A stretch of 64,000 bases of DNA from Priapulus caudatus. Its lineage: Eukaryota; Priapulida; Priapulimorpha; Priapulimorphida; Priapulidae. The position numbers and the translations under genes were made by a program. Under the pieces are notes generated by a model, which did not search any database, was not told the origin of the DNA, and worked only from the letters and a program-made list of their open reading frames with translations. Below are positions 48,838 through 64,000 of this stretch, one piece after another. How positions within the stretch are numbered: position 1 is the stretch's first letter; each line of letters begins with the position of its first letter. The stretch covers positions 708,011 to 772,010 of the forward strand of contig NW_014577095.1 of NCBI RefSeq assembly GCF_000485595.1, read 5' to 3'.

Positions 48838-48985
48838 GAATGAAAATCACTTCCGGTTACTTCGGCTATTCCCGATGTTCAACAGGAAACATCGTAGGTA
48901 TAGTCTGCGCCATCTATTATTTTTTCGAATTATTATTTCCGAGTGAACCCGAGGCTACCGGAAGTGAATTTCATTGGTCGATCGA
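48838..48985. repeat. 148-bp MITE with CACTTCCGGT inverted ends
   Basis: GAATGAAAATCACTTCCGGT at the left is mirrored by ACCGGAAGTGAATTTCATTG at the right. The ends contain ETS-type GGAAGT sites. It is non-coding. Confidence 0.7.
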
Positions 48986-49247
48986 AAAATCTGTCCAATA
49001 CGGCCAAAAATATCGAAGTTACTCTGACTAGGATGAATTATTGAATGAAAACAAAGTTCTGAAACGGAGATAAAGTCTTCGGAATGCGATATTGACAAAC
49101 AGAAGGTCTGTACTTGATATTTTGGGTCGGATATACCCCCGTCACGCCCTCAGTGCTACTCGATTCACCTATCAATACCCACAACAAAAATTGCAACAAT
49201 TTTTTAAGCAAGGGTGACTGCAGACGATAAACCCGCACCCTCAATTG

Positions 49248-49272
49248 NNNNNNNNNNNNNNNNNNNNNNNNN
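49248..49272. other. Assembly gap (25 N)
   Basis: Twenty-five undetermined bases between CCGCACCCTCAATTG and GGGGTTATGC. Confidence 1.
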
Positions 49273-52200
49273 GGGGTTATGCTGGGGAGTGAGGGCACGA
49301 CCAGTGACACCTGACACGCACGTAATCAAAGCTGTTAACTGAATTCGTCACTTTTACTTTACGTAGAAAGAGACTATTTATTTCAGTTATTAGATATCTA
49401 GAAGCAATGTAAACTGATAATATGATCTTATAAGATTCTAGGGTACGACATTGCTTTGATCAATTTGCGGATGTGCGGCAGCATTGTGCTATGCATGGGG
49501 GTATAGGCCATGGGCCGAGGTGGCAAAATCAGTCTAGAAAATGACTTTCGTTTGACACCTCATGGAACCAAGTTTAATTTTGGCTATAAGTTATATATAT
49601 CTTATCCTGATAATAAATCACCAATGTTCTCCCCTAAATTGTTGCACATTAGTTTGTAATAGACTTTGAAATTGGAATTTTCAGAAACAGTCAAATTCTG
49701 CCAATAGATGGCTGTATGCGAAGCTTTAACCAATCACGGTGCTCTATGCGAAGCTTGAACAATCACGGTGCTCCATTTCACCATAATGGCAGCCCCCACG
49801 ATTTGTTGTTGTAATAACAGACCAAGTAAATACTAAGACTTAGTGAATAAATAGTGTTATAATATAATGATATCTGATAAATAATAGTAGATAAAATAGA
49901 TTGGGATTAAACCACTGCAAGATAATTTCGATTTCTACAACCAGAGTTCTGTGGTTAGATTAGTGACTGTGGACACTGTGACAGTGTTAGTCCGTACCAC
50001 TACTACTAGTATAGTAGTACTAGTAGTAGTAGTGCCAGTGCCAGTGCAGTGGCGAACCGATCTTTTTATCAACTGTTTATAAAATAAATGTAATGTTGCG
50101 ATAAGTGAGTGTTATGAATTAAATATTCTTCGGTTAAGTCGTGGTGACATGCCAGCCACCGTTTCATTTAGGGTCTGTCTTTACTTTGATCATTTACTTA
50201 GTTATGTCAAGGCAAGAGTAATCACTGTAAGTAATGATTATGTTATAATGATTATTATAGACATAGTTATTTGGGACAAACAGCCATATCAATCATAGAA
50301 TTAAGATAAGTTGCTGGGGCATTCTTGCCTGAGATTGGAGACCCAACTGTGTGATTTAGATAGCAGAACAAATCAGTAGAGCAAGCTAAATTATTTGATG
50401 TAAAAATGCAAAATAGCATTAGTTTATAGCCTTACAGCTCTCAAAAGAGGATCAAATATGAACATTAGTATTTATATTCTTCTGAACAGGCGAAACCACA
50501 GGCTAGCTACATTTTGCATATTAGTACAGTCTAAATAATGCATATAGCATGGTTCTTAAACTGTTGTAATGACAAGAAAAATCATTGTAGGTCTACATTC
50601 AGTAACACTTCTGGCTAGCTCTTGATTAGTTTGATCAAATTGAGTCATAGTCATTGCCAAACACTATAGTAACTTACACAAAAGAATTGTGCTCGAGAAT
50701 CTAAATACAAATGCACATGTATGATAGGGTGTGACGATTCACTCATACATTGGCCCACAATATGATAATCGATATGCACCATCCGTATCGTGATACAAAC
50801 AATACAGATGAATTCTTTCTTCTATCTTATGAACTCCGTTTCAGTATCCAGGGTTCTCCAAGGGCACTTATAGCCTGGTGGCCCGCCAGGCTGTCGTCGA
50901 GCCCCGCCATCCTAAAATGCACTCGCAACTCTAAATATCATAGGTGCCATGCTAAAATTTGCTATAAAAATGCACAAAAATGCTAAAACTAGGACCGTAA
51001 AGGCAGCGCACCCCCATGCTATAATGAAAAAGCTAGGGAGAAACTCTGTTATAATGTAAATATCCTTGGCTGTCGTAGAAACCTGGCCTAATATATGTGG
51101 CACACTTGTAATTGCCCCCAAAATTTTACTGCAAAACAATAAGAGTGCGATTGACAGACTGGTGCATGTCGTGACTACACACGTATTGTAGCATTGTCGT
51201 ACCTCCTTAGCCACTTGATGGGGACAAAAATATAGAAAATATAGCAGGTTATCCTGCAAAATATGGAGGAATATAGGAATTTGAGGAATTGAGCAGAAGT
51301 TACATTCACCTACACTCAGATAGAAGTGGAGTGCATTGATTATGGACTACAGCAAGTTCTGGTGAAGATGTTCTTTATGAACTACAGTTGCCATCCATCC
51401 TACAAATATAATCTTTTTATGCCAAGGATACTTGCTTGTACTCTAACTACAAGCATCACAGATGCCATGGACAGGATACACAATCAAATCTCTATAACTA
51501 GCTGGCAAGGCATTCCATACAAATAAGAATACTATTACTACCCACTTATGTATCAGGGGCCAAAGAATTATTATAGAGAAGATTGCTGCAACAAATGATT
51601 TGGCATATATTTGTATGGTTTGATATACTCATATTACGTTGAGTATGGACGTTGTTACGAAAGTATTGGGATACATATTTGTCTGTCTGTCATGATACGT
51701 ATCGACGTATCGTAATGCATGCCTATACTTTCTAACTGCCAAAATATCTGCAAGGGACAAAAGAGAGGGTTTAATTTTGCATCAGTTTTAATCACCTTGG
51801 ACTGCATGCATATTTAACATAAGCTAGCTTCAAAGGCCAGCTACCAATTTAATCGATACGTAAAATACAGGTTATATTTTTATTTCAGGCACTTCAATGG
51901 ATTAAAATTTACTTTTGATATTTTATATGTACGTCGTATATATCTGAATTTATTGCCTTTTTACATCCAGAATCGGTACAAACTGCAAAGGTCATACTTA
52001 GCCGGTAATATGTAACGTTATACTCGGGACTATAATAAAATCAGTTACGGTATGTGTGCTACCCAGCAGCAACAGAAAAGCATTGCCAATTACGCACGAA
52101 TCGATACTCCTAGTAAACGTAATGTAATATACAGCAAATTCAATTGTAGGACATTAATCTCCTGTCAATGCGCATGAATTTACTATTCATCACTAGTGTC

Positions 52201-52557
52201 GTCTTCAGAAATACCCTCATTTCTGCCTCTATGTGGCTGCTGAATATTTAAGTACTGTTTGTAAGAACACAACTCATATCAGAATACTGCAGTTGTTATC
52301 TACTACATACATGTGCACTTTCAATGCAAGCACCCAGTTTTGTATTGCATTACATGCAATGTATTTTTGCAGGGCATCAGGTTGCACAAAGGAATGCTAT
52401 TTGCAAACGCATTAAGTAAAGCCAATACGTATCTATGTCTCACAAATTATACACTGCTTTGGTAAGGAAGGCATGGTATACTATCCATTTTAGGGACATA
52501 TAGAATTCACTGGCACTGCAGATCTCATAATGCATCTACTAGCCTCACTAACGCTCT

Positions 52558-52744
52558 AGGGGTCTATGTCCCCCAGGGTACTGCCGAACGTACCCTGGTA
52601 ACTATTTGATATGGTTTAGGGTTAGGGTTAGCGGAGTAGGCTTAGGCGACTCCTAGATCCGTTAGTGGAGTAGGTGAGGTACGGTCCGACATATTAGATA
52701 GTACCAGGGTACGTTCCGGCAGTACCCTGGGGGACATAGACCCT
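52558..52744 (-). mobile_element. Telomere-core palindromic MITE, copy 3
   Basis: GGGGTCTATGTCCCCCAGGG and the inverted GGGGGACATAGACCCT enclose TTAGGGTTAGGGTTAGCGG. The orientation is opposite to the other copies. AGCCTCACTAAC lies on both sides. Confidence 0.85.
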
Positions 52745-52765
52745 CTCAGCCTCACTAACGCTGAG

Positions 52766-53054
52766 AGGGTCTATGTCCCCCAGGGTACTGCCGGAACGTA
52801 CCCTGGTACAGTCCGAATACCGGAACGTACCCTGGTACTATATTATATGCCGGACCGTTACCTCGCCTACTCCACTAACGAGTTAGCGGAGTCGCCTACG
52901 CCTACTCCCTAACCGAACCCTTAACCCTAACCCTAATCCTAACCCTAACCCTAATCCTAACCCTATCCATATCAAATAGTGACCAGGGTACGTTCCGGTA
53001 TACCGGACCGTACCCAGGATACGTTCCGGCAGTACCCTGGGGGACATAGACCCT
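52766..53054 (+). mobile_element. Telomere-core palindromic MITE, copy 4
   Basis: The ends are as in copy 1. The core is the longest telomere-like run in the window, some 65 nt of CCCTAA/CCTAAT variants (about 52905-52970). It is flanked by AGCCTCACTAAC on both sides and separated from copy 3 by about 20 nt. Confidence 0.88.
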
Positions 53055-53766
53055 ATGATCGAGCCTCACTAACCGTAGGAAATTCCTTTCTCTAGCCCAT
53101 CTAGAACAGACCATGCACTCTGTCAGTCAACTACCAATTCTTTGATAACTAGAAGCAGAAATAGACACTAGTATATAGTCTATAATATCATGTAATCTTA
53201 GCTTAATCTAATCTCTAATCTAATATGAATACAAGTTCACATAAAGTTTTATTCAGTGGCTGTGTTATGTGACAGTTACACTAAGTTACAGTTGTAAACT
53301 AGCTTGTGATGATCAACCGTTGAACATATAGGAGCAGATTCTCTCGACAACATCACATTACTTACCAGAGCAATTAACATAGAATTCTGAAACTGGGCAC
53401 TTTTGTAACATAAGACCGAATTCATAATTTGTACATATTCTGATTATTCTGATTAGTCTGGTGAGCATCTTGTGGGGGCTGCCCATCTATTTTATCTACT
53501 ATTATTTATCAGATATCATTATATTATATCACTATTCATTCACTAAGTCTTAGTATTTACTTGGTCTGTTATTACAGCAACAAATCGTGGGGCACCATTA
53601 TGTTTGAAATGGAGCACCGTGATTGGTTCAAGCTTCGCATAAGCGGTTATCTGTTTTTTGCATACAGCCATGTTTGGCAGAATTTTGTCTGTTCTTGAAA
53701 ATTCCACTTGCAAAAGCTTATTTCAACTGATGGTGTCTACATGATTTAGGGGAGATGGTCATGTAT

Positions 53767-54424
53767 TAAACGTTTATAATTTATACTTAAAATAATATTC
53801 TTCATGGTTACAAGTAAAATTACTTTTCAGGACTGTGGGAGGGAGAAAAGCGAAAGTAAAACTTGCCAAGAGCAAGGCATACCAGGCATTAGATACCGAG
53901 TATCAAGTTTTTTTAACATACTCCAAAGTAACTAAAAAACTCTCTCTGAAGTTCTGAACTTGCTCAGTCGATGTAAAAAGAAAGTTGAAAGATGAAAGAA
54001 ATGAAGTAAAAAAAAGAAACTTGAAATAACCATACCATCATTACCATGAATTATAATTCTTGATTTACTGTCTTTGTCATGTTACCTGACTATGTGTGTA
54101 CTGTGTAGTGCATGTCTGTCTGTTGAATGAAATTGAATAAGAATGTGATTGATTTCTTAGTCGAGTGAAATTAGATAAAAAAATGTGATCGAATGTAATT
54201 TGTTTGCACTGATATAGTCTGATACTGTGCTGAGTGCTGAATGCTGATGAATGATATTAGAGTCAGTGCATCAAAATTATGAAAATTTTACAAAATCATG
54301 CTATGAAAAAGTAGCTCTGGCCAAGCCTAAAATAGCTCCTGTAAAAAAAATTACGAGAGCTCTTTTTTCATACAAAATCAAAAAAAGGTCTCGTAAAAAA
54401 AAAAGTTATTTTTAGGCTGCACAT
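53767..54424. other. Intergenic stretch, no gene seen
   Basis: AT-rich sequence. Imperfect inverted phrases (TAGCTCCTGTAAAAAAAATTA... and AGGTCTCGTAAAAAAAA) occur near 54330-54410. No coding signal. Confidence 0.4.
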
Positions 54425-54800
54425 ATATAGATATATGATTGTAGAGTTGTTGACCAGTTAGACGAAATAAACGTAATAGGACGTTTGTCATCTCTCCCAT
54501 AGGAGTAACAACTGTTTTGGGGCTAGCCTTACACATTCACATACCAAAATTTAACAAAATCGAATGAATTTAGATGGCCATTTTCATGTTTGACAAAAAG
54601 TGGGTACTCGAAAGTAGTCGACTTGCGTGCTCCAATATAGGAAGTTCAAATCTCTCCCATAGGAGTAACAACTGTATTCATTGAAACATGTGGGTCAAAC
54701 GGTTCTTGAGTTATCGTTGACCGTAGGCAGACACTGAATGCAGTGAAATTGCCAAATCTACCTAATTTGCATAATAATAAAAAAATCAAAACCTGTGTAT
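54425..54800 (+). repeat. Family C, 3' partial copy
   Basis: It shares GTTGTTGACCAGTTAGA, CTCCCATAGGAGTAACAACTG and GTGGGTCAAACGGTTCTTGAG with 42205-43187. It lies about 360 nt upstream of the PSMC1 start codon. Confidence 0.75.
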
Positions 54801-55163
54801 CCGAGATTAGCAAAGCGGAGTTTACGTCTGCATTTGCGGACTAGAGAGGATAGGGTCCGTAGAAAACTTCGTAATAGAATACTATTACTAGTAAAGTTGA
54901 ATTAAATACTAAAATAAGCGCACGAGCACTACCAATGTAGTATCAAGTACTATGTTAGATTCTATTATGTCAATAAAATGTTCTGTATATGAGTGTTGCA
55001 CCCAGTACTTCAGGTAAAAAAGTTGTATATTTACTTTTGCCAACATGACTTTCCGAGCGCCAACTTATAAATCCACGTCGTCAGGTGGCGCTGACTGGAT
55101 GACAACTAGTTAAACAAGTGATCAATCGGTAGCGGCATTAGATTTGCTATTTCTTCATCTTAA

Positions 55164-59742
<4,579 letters not shown>

Positions 59743-61082
59743 ACTTACCAAGTGAAACTCCTATATATAAACCGATATATTATAAGAGAAAGTCCATGTT
59801 TCTGTGTACATGTGGTGCACATTGATGCCATTGAATTCTAAAACTTTCTTTGGAAACTATTATTTATTGGCTTGTGGATTATTGGGAAAACTACGCTCTC
59901 AACATTAATTCCAATACGTATTTACTTATACTGATTATTATGACTCATCTCTAAGAGTATTTGAGCTAAATGCTCATCACCGACTGGATAATTCTGGCCA
60001 ACTATATGTTGAAGTGCATCCTCTGACCAGTGGCTAATGCCTAGATTCAGGGCAAACTGACATGGTGTATTGAAGCTTGATTTTAGGTTTTCCATCGAAC
60101 ATCAGTGTATGTTATTCGTGATGCAAAATCGATGAATAAATATATTTAAAAAGTGAAATGTTGATATGTAATATTCCTAAACTTTTACATCAGGCCAAAC
60201 AAATAACTGCAGCTAACTTTAATAAATGTTTATTATAACCTAATTTATGAAATTGTACAGACTAGTCATTTTAACAGCAGCATGACTAGATGGCTAGATA
60301 CCTGATATAAACCGCACCAACAACTTCATTTCATACAACCACATGCTAGGAACATCAAAATTTACAATGTGGCAATAAGCATGTTATGCTAAAGGCAAAC
60401 GCTTGTAAAATTGAAACCAAAATACTTTGATGAAACCTAGTGATGAAATTATTTCAACATTACTTCGTGACTGCACTGTGTTCTACACATTCAAACAGCT
60501 GATAGGGATGCAAGCCTGCGGGTAAACGCAGACGCATACATGAACAATGATTACCCTGTGAAGTACGTCAAACATAACCATGCAAGAACTGACACATTTA
60601 AAACAAGGTTACTTTGTGCATAAATGTTACATTATTAAAATAACTTGATTAATATTTACCACGTAGCGATTTATAACAATGCAAAGCACGTGTCAGCGTA
60701 GATAGGGGGACCAAAATCAGAAAGTCATTGAATGGGCACAGCACACTAGTTGGTAGCCTGGTCTGCCAACGCTATCATATCACAGCCAAGCAGCTGATGC
60801 TAGCTTTCTCCTTATCTCTCACGCCCAACTTAAAATTACATCTGCAATGATTACTGCTGGATGCATGGAAGCACAAGCTCGAATGTCAATTAATAACGAC
60901 GATGACAGTAATTATACTGATATTGAATATTGACCACGTGAACAGTGATTGTGGGATGAAGTGATCATTATAATGACGATATCTATGTAGCAGCAGACAT
61001 CCATACCACTGCCACTATTATGTACACATTTACTCTCCTTTTAGGGTCAGTGATTCCTAACGATACTTGGCAAGATGCTTCT
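59743..61082. other. Convergent 3' ends of PSMC1 and the TANGO1-like gene
   Basis: This is non-coding sequence between two stop codons facing each other. + strand AATAAA occurs at 60135-60140 (PSMC1) and 60221-60226. Minus-strand AATAAA at 60234-60229 could serve the TANGO1-like gene, so the two 3' UTRs may abut. Confidence 0.5.
60135..60140 (+). terminator. Probable PSMC1 polyadenylation signal
   Basis: The first AATAAA on the coding strand, about 390 nt after the stop at 59740-59742. Confidence 0.55.
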
Positions 61083-63881
61083 CTAATGGTGATCGTGAGA
61101 AGGTGAATCATTTGGAGTGGATGTAGTTGGAACGGGAGATGGATCATCTGCAATACAAGTGATAACATCACCATGAGTTTGGTTAAATGACATTGCATTC
61201 TGTCTTTTGTAGAAGAAAACTGTGTAAAATTCGAACTATTACTTCCTTTGTGCAGTCATGCGTGCACACGCAGTACATACGTAAGCGTGGTAGTTGCACA
61301 TCAAATCTACATTTACACTTCTTAATATTGAAATAATCCTACTTTATTTCACGTTTACCACGACACAAGCTTTTAGTTTTAGGCCCCTCCCCTTCCGCAA
61401 AACCACCGAGACTAACCTAACATTCAACTCTAGAAACTCACTTTTGTAAAGTAAAAGCGCATGCATTAGTGAAAGTACTACAAAACTAACAAGTGCAAAG
61501 TGACCATTTGTTATAACATACTTACCACGTAAATTTCGCATATGATGTGGTAGACGATTTATGCCAGGAGGAAAATGAGGGGCAGAGGCTCCAAAATGAG
61601 AGGGATAGGATAATCTATCCATAGGGGGTGATCTGAACAAAATAATTGTACAAAGGATTTCTATCACACGTTCCCACTCACATGCATACACCTAGTGCTA
61701 ATTCTTCCTGATATGCATTCAGTCTGACTAAGATCCACACACATGCAGTACACAGCATTAATAAAGGAGATACCAGTCGTAAATAAATATAACGCATGCT
61801 ACCCAATCACCAGACGAAACCTGCAAAGCACACTACGCAATGTGTTTATTTTACTAAACTGACAGAATAGATTAGCAAGCAATCAGCAGTCATGATCACT
61901 CGCATGTCTTACCTCATGTTTGGAGGTGACCGTCGTCCTCTAACAGCAGGTGACCGTATATCTCTAGAAGGGAGTGACCGCTGGTCAAACTGATGAGGGG
62001 GAGGAGAACGCAATCGGGCATCTAAAATAGTGAGAAGGAAACAGACTTTTCGCAGCTTCGACGCAATACATGCATGTTTTCAGCCGACAAATAAATCGGA
62101 TCTTAATCTGAATTCACCATTTACAAGTATGCATTGCAACATGCTATCTGCTTACCTGGGTGCCTGTAAGGCAACGTGCCTTTGGGACTTCTTTCATCCC
62201 TGTATGGGGGAGGGGATGGAGACTGGCTACCTGGAGAATGAGACCTCCTGGGCATATATCTCTCTGGTGACGGCGACCTTCTCCTTTGAGGTGAGGATGA
62301 TCGTCGACTGTGATGCGGAGACGATGACCTTCCTTTGGGGGAGGGGGACCACCCTCTTGGGGACGGCGATCTTCCTCGTGGGTAGTCGGATCGCCCTGGA
62401 GAAAGGGACCTTCCTCTTGGTGATATTGACCTCTCTCTGGGGGAGAAGGACCTTCCTCTTGGCGATATGGACCTCTGTCTGGGTGAGTAAGATCGCCGAC
62501 TCCTCACTGGGGAGGGGGACCGTCTCCCTCTGGGTGATATTGACCGCCTTCCTCTGGGGGACGGGGATCGCCTACCCCCTATAGACCTATGATCCTCGTA
62601 GGGCAGATTGGGCGTGCGCCGTCCCATCGAGGGTGGTGGGCGCATAAATTGTGGAGGACGAGGTGGAGGAAATCTCTGCCTGAAAATTAAAAGTGGAAAC
62701 CATATTGTAGTCTAAGCGGATGTTGCTATCTTATTATAGTGTGTGGCTACCTTATTATTAGTTGGTTTCACACATATACAAATGTCGAAAACATGCTATT
62801 ATTTCCCAAATATGCGAGTTTCATAGGGTAGACTGACGATGGCATAACTAAACCGAAATGGAATGGTGCTATCCTACGAAAGTACTCACATCATGAATGG
62901 GGGTGGCATCGGTCGGTCCATGGGTAGTGGCAGGTGGACTCCAGGGGGCATCTTCGGGCGTGGTGCACCTAACATGCCTGGGCCATTCAACGCACTGTCA
63001 CTACCCAAAGGTGAAGGCCCAATTTGGCCAGGGTTCGGTGACGGCCCAAGGCTTTCCTCTGCACTGTCACCACCTATTATGAATCCTGCAGCAGATAAAC
63101 ATATGGCTCGTCAAGTATGGCCCGGACCGTGATACGCAGACTATATATATACTTTATACATCTATAAATGTTTTATACTTCTTATTGCACAGCAACAGGT
63201 AAATGATATCAGCATACACTAGCCAGATGAAAGGAGCTGTGGCTGGAGGCCACAGTTCTACCTTCAGTCAAAACACCAATGACCGTATGGCATAAACAGT
63301 TGGGCCATAATAAAAATATTGTTTGTTTGCCCTCACCCAACCGACCCGCCAAAAAAGGGCCGACTCAACCATTTTTTTTATACAAATCGTATCACTGTGC
63401 ATTATATAAATCTGTAGGCAATACATTATATGTACCAAGCAAAACAAACATTCAACATAAAAGGTATCTCCACACAAGCACACTCGAGCATGTAGACACC
63501 ATACTGAATTTGTAAAAAAAAAACCTCAAAAAAATATTTAAGTTTTAAATTTTAATTTACCTACCCAAACTTTTGAGCCTGGGTCGGGTGAGGGAAAACA
63601 AAGATTTTTTTAATTGTGGCCTTGCCTTCAATTAAGCAGACACTATTACAATTACGAACGGCAAACACAGGAGAGTGAGAGATGAATGTGAGCGGCTGTC
63701 GTTAAACGTGAAAAACACACGTACGCACGCACACACGCACACACCCACCTGACGATGATACAGGCTTCAGTAGAGACTCGCTCTCCACCCTGCGAATCTC
63801 CATTGCTGTGAGTCTTGCTCGAAGCAGTGCTGCCTCATTCTTCACCTCCACCAGCTCGCGCTCTGCCCTCCTCGCTGCAAG
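61083..63881 (-). CDS. TANGO1/MIA3-like protein, C-terminal part (5' end outside window)
   Basis: Exons in transcript order 63881-63749, 63085-62890, 62679-62156, 62021-61913, 61632-61526 and 61147-61083 (TAG) join in phase to 377 residues. The first is a charged coiled coil (ARRAERELVEVKNEAALLRA), resembling the last coiled coil of TANGO1/cTAGE5 proteins at ER exit sites. A Pro-rich stretch follows (GQIGPSPLGSDSALNGPG, PMDRPMPPPFM), as in their Sec23-binding tail. Exon 62156-62679 then encodes about 25 RS/SP units (RSPSPRGRRSISPRGRRS and similar), unusual for a secretory factor. The end is DDPSPVPTTSTPNDSPSHDHH. TANGO1 scaffolds bulky-cargo export from the ER. The family call rests on order and composition rather than a catalytic motif. 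An SR-type nuclear protein is the alternative. Confidence 0.62.
63302..63622. mobile_element. GGCCA-ended element, internally deleted copy
   Basis: The left end GGGCCATAATAAAAATATTG plus TTTGCCCTCACCC and the right end GGGTCGGGTGAGGG...AATTGTGGCC match 13068-14555. Between them it retains only the subterminal parts (AAAGGTATCTCCACACAAGC). It sits in an intron of the TANGO1-like gene. Confidence 0.8.
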
Positions 63882-64000
63882 CTGCAAGAACATACATACC
63901 ATGAGTTAGACATTGCTGTGCTATCACACACGTGCGCTATCCCACATGGATATAATACAGTGGACTTCGGTTTATCGGGACAGGTCGATAACTATGACAA

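Larger units (their letters stand above)
49625..53766. repeat. 4.1-kb fold-back structure with 290-nt inverted arms
   Basis: The left arm 49625-49905 and right arm 53480-53766 are inverted, sharing GGAATTTTCA, CAATCACGGTGCTCC, AACAGACCAAGTAAATACTA and ATAATAGTAGATAAAATAGAT. The 3.6-kb interior has two telomere-core MITEs and no recognisable transposase. A 115-codon hydrophobic minus-strand ORF (50912-51259) has no assigned function. It may be a degraded transposon or two oppositely inserted repeats. Confidence 0.65.

Noticed and set aside
52905-52970. True telomere or chromosome-end repeat
   Set aside because: The run is short, degenerate and always inside the same palindromic element with target duplications, flanked by ordinary sequence.
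62030-62584. 184-codon + strand ORF rich in Gly/Leu/Trp
   Set aside because: Antisense of the RS-repeat exon of the TANGO1-like gene.

Overview
The window is nuclear DNA from an intron-rich animal. Its genes are single-copy metazoan housekeeping genes split by GT-AG introns, in DNA packed with miniature inverted-repeat elements, palindromes, microsatellites and two assembly gaps (38278-38287 and 49248-49272). Gene content and repeat style suggest an invertebrate, probably marine. Nothing here fixes the phylum.

Five protein-coding genes can be assembled by joining exons in phase. (1) DPP3, + strand, 252-9278, lacks only its N-terminal exons. (2) An RRM splicing-factor-like gene, + strand, 21541-23765, three exons. 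(3) ZW10, - strand, 25340-44916, twelve exons and apparently complete. (4) A C2H2 zinc-finger gene, + strand, 31488-36440, lying on the opposite strand inside the 12-kb sixth ZW10 intron. (5) PSMC1/Rpt2, + strand, 55164-59742, nine exons, 440 aa and complete. A sixth gene, - strand, 61083-63881, runs off the right edge. It looks like the C-terminal part of a TANGO1/MIA3-type protein and converges on PSMC1. The genes do not form a pathway; they are ordinary neighbours in a eukaryotic genome.

The rest is repeat-rich. 9.3-21.5 kb is a transposon graveyard holding a 4.2-kb segment present twice in tandem. Its copies differ mainly by scattered small indels, which looks more like unpolished long-read sequence than evolution. 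36.4-40.5 kb holds a minisatellite whose units carry a consensus 5' splice site next to a real ZW10 donor. 44.9-55.2 kb is a repeat-only intergenic block with a 680-bp palindrome, a pair of strong stem-loops and a 4-kb fold-back element.

The most notable signals are: four hAT-like elements, each with a perfect 6-bp target duplication; a palindromic element family with telomere-like CCCTAA repeats at its core; the splice-donor minisatellite; and the paired stem-loops. No CRISPR array, rRNA, convincing tRNA or bacterial-type system was seen.
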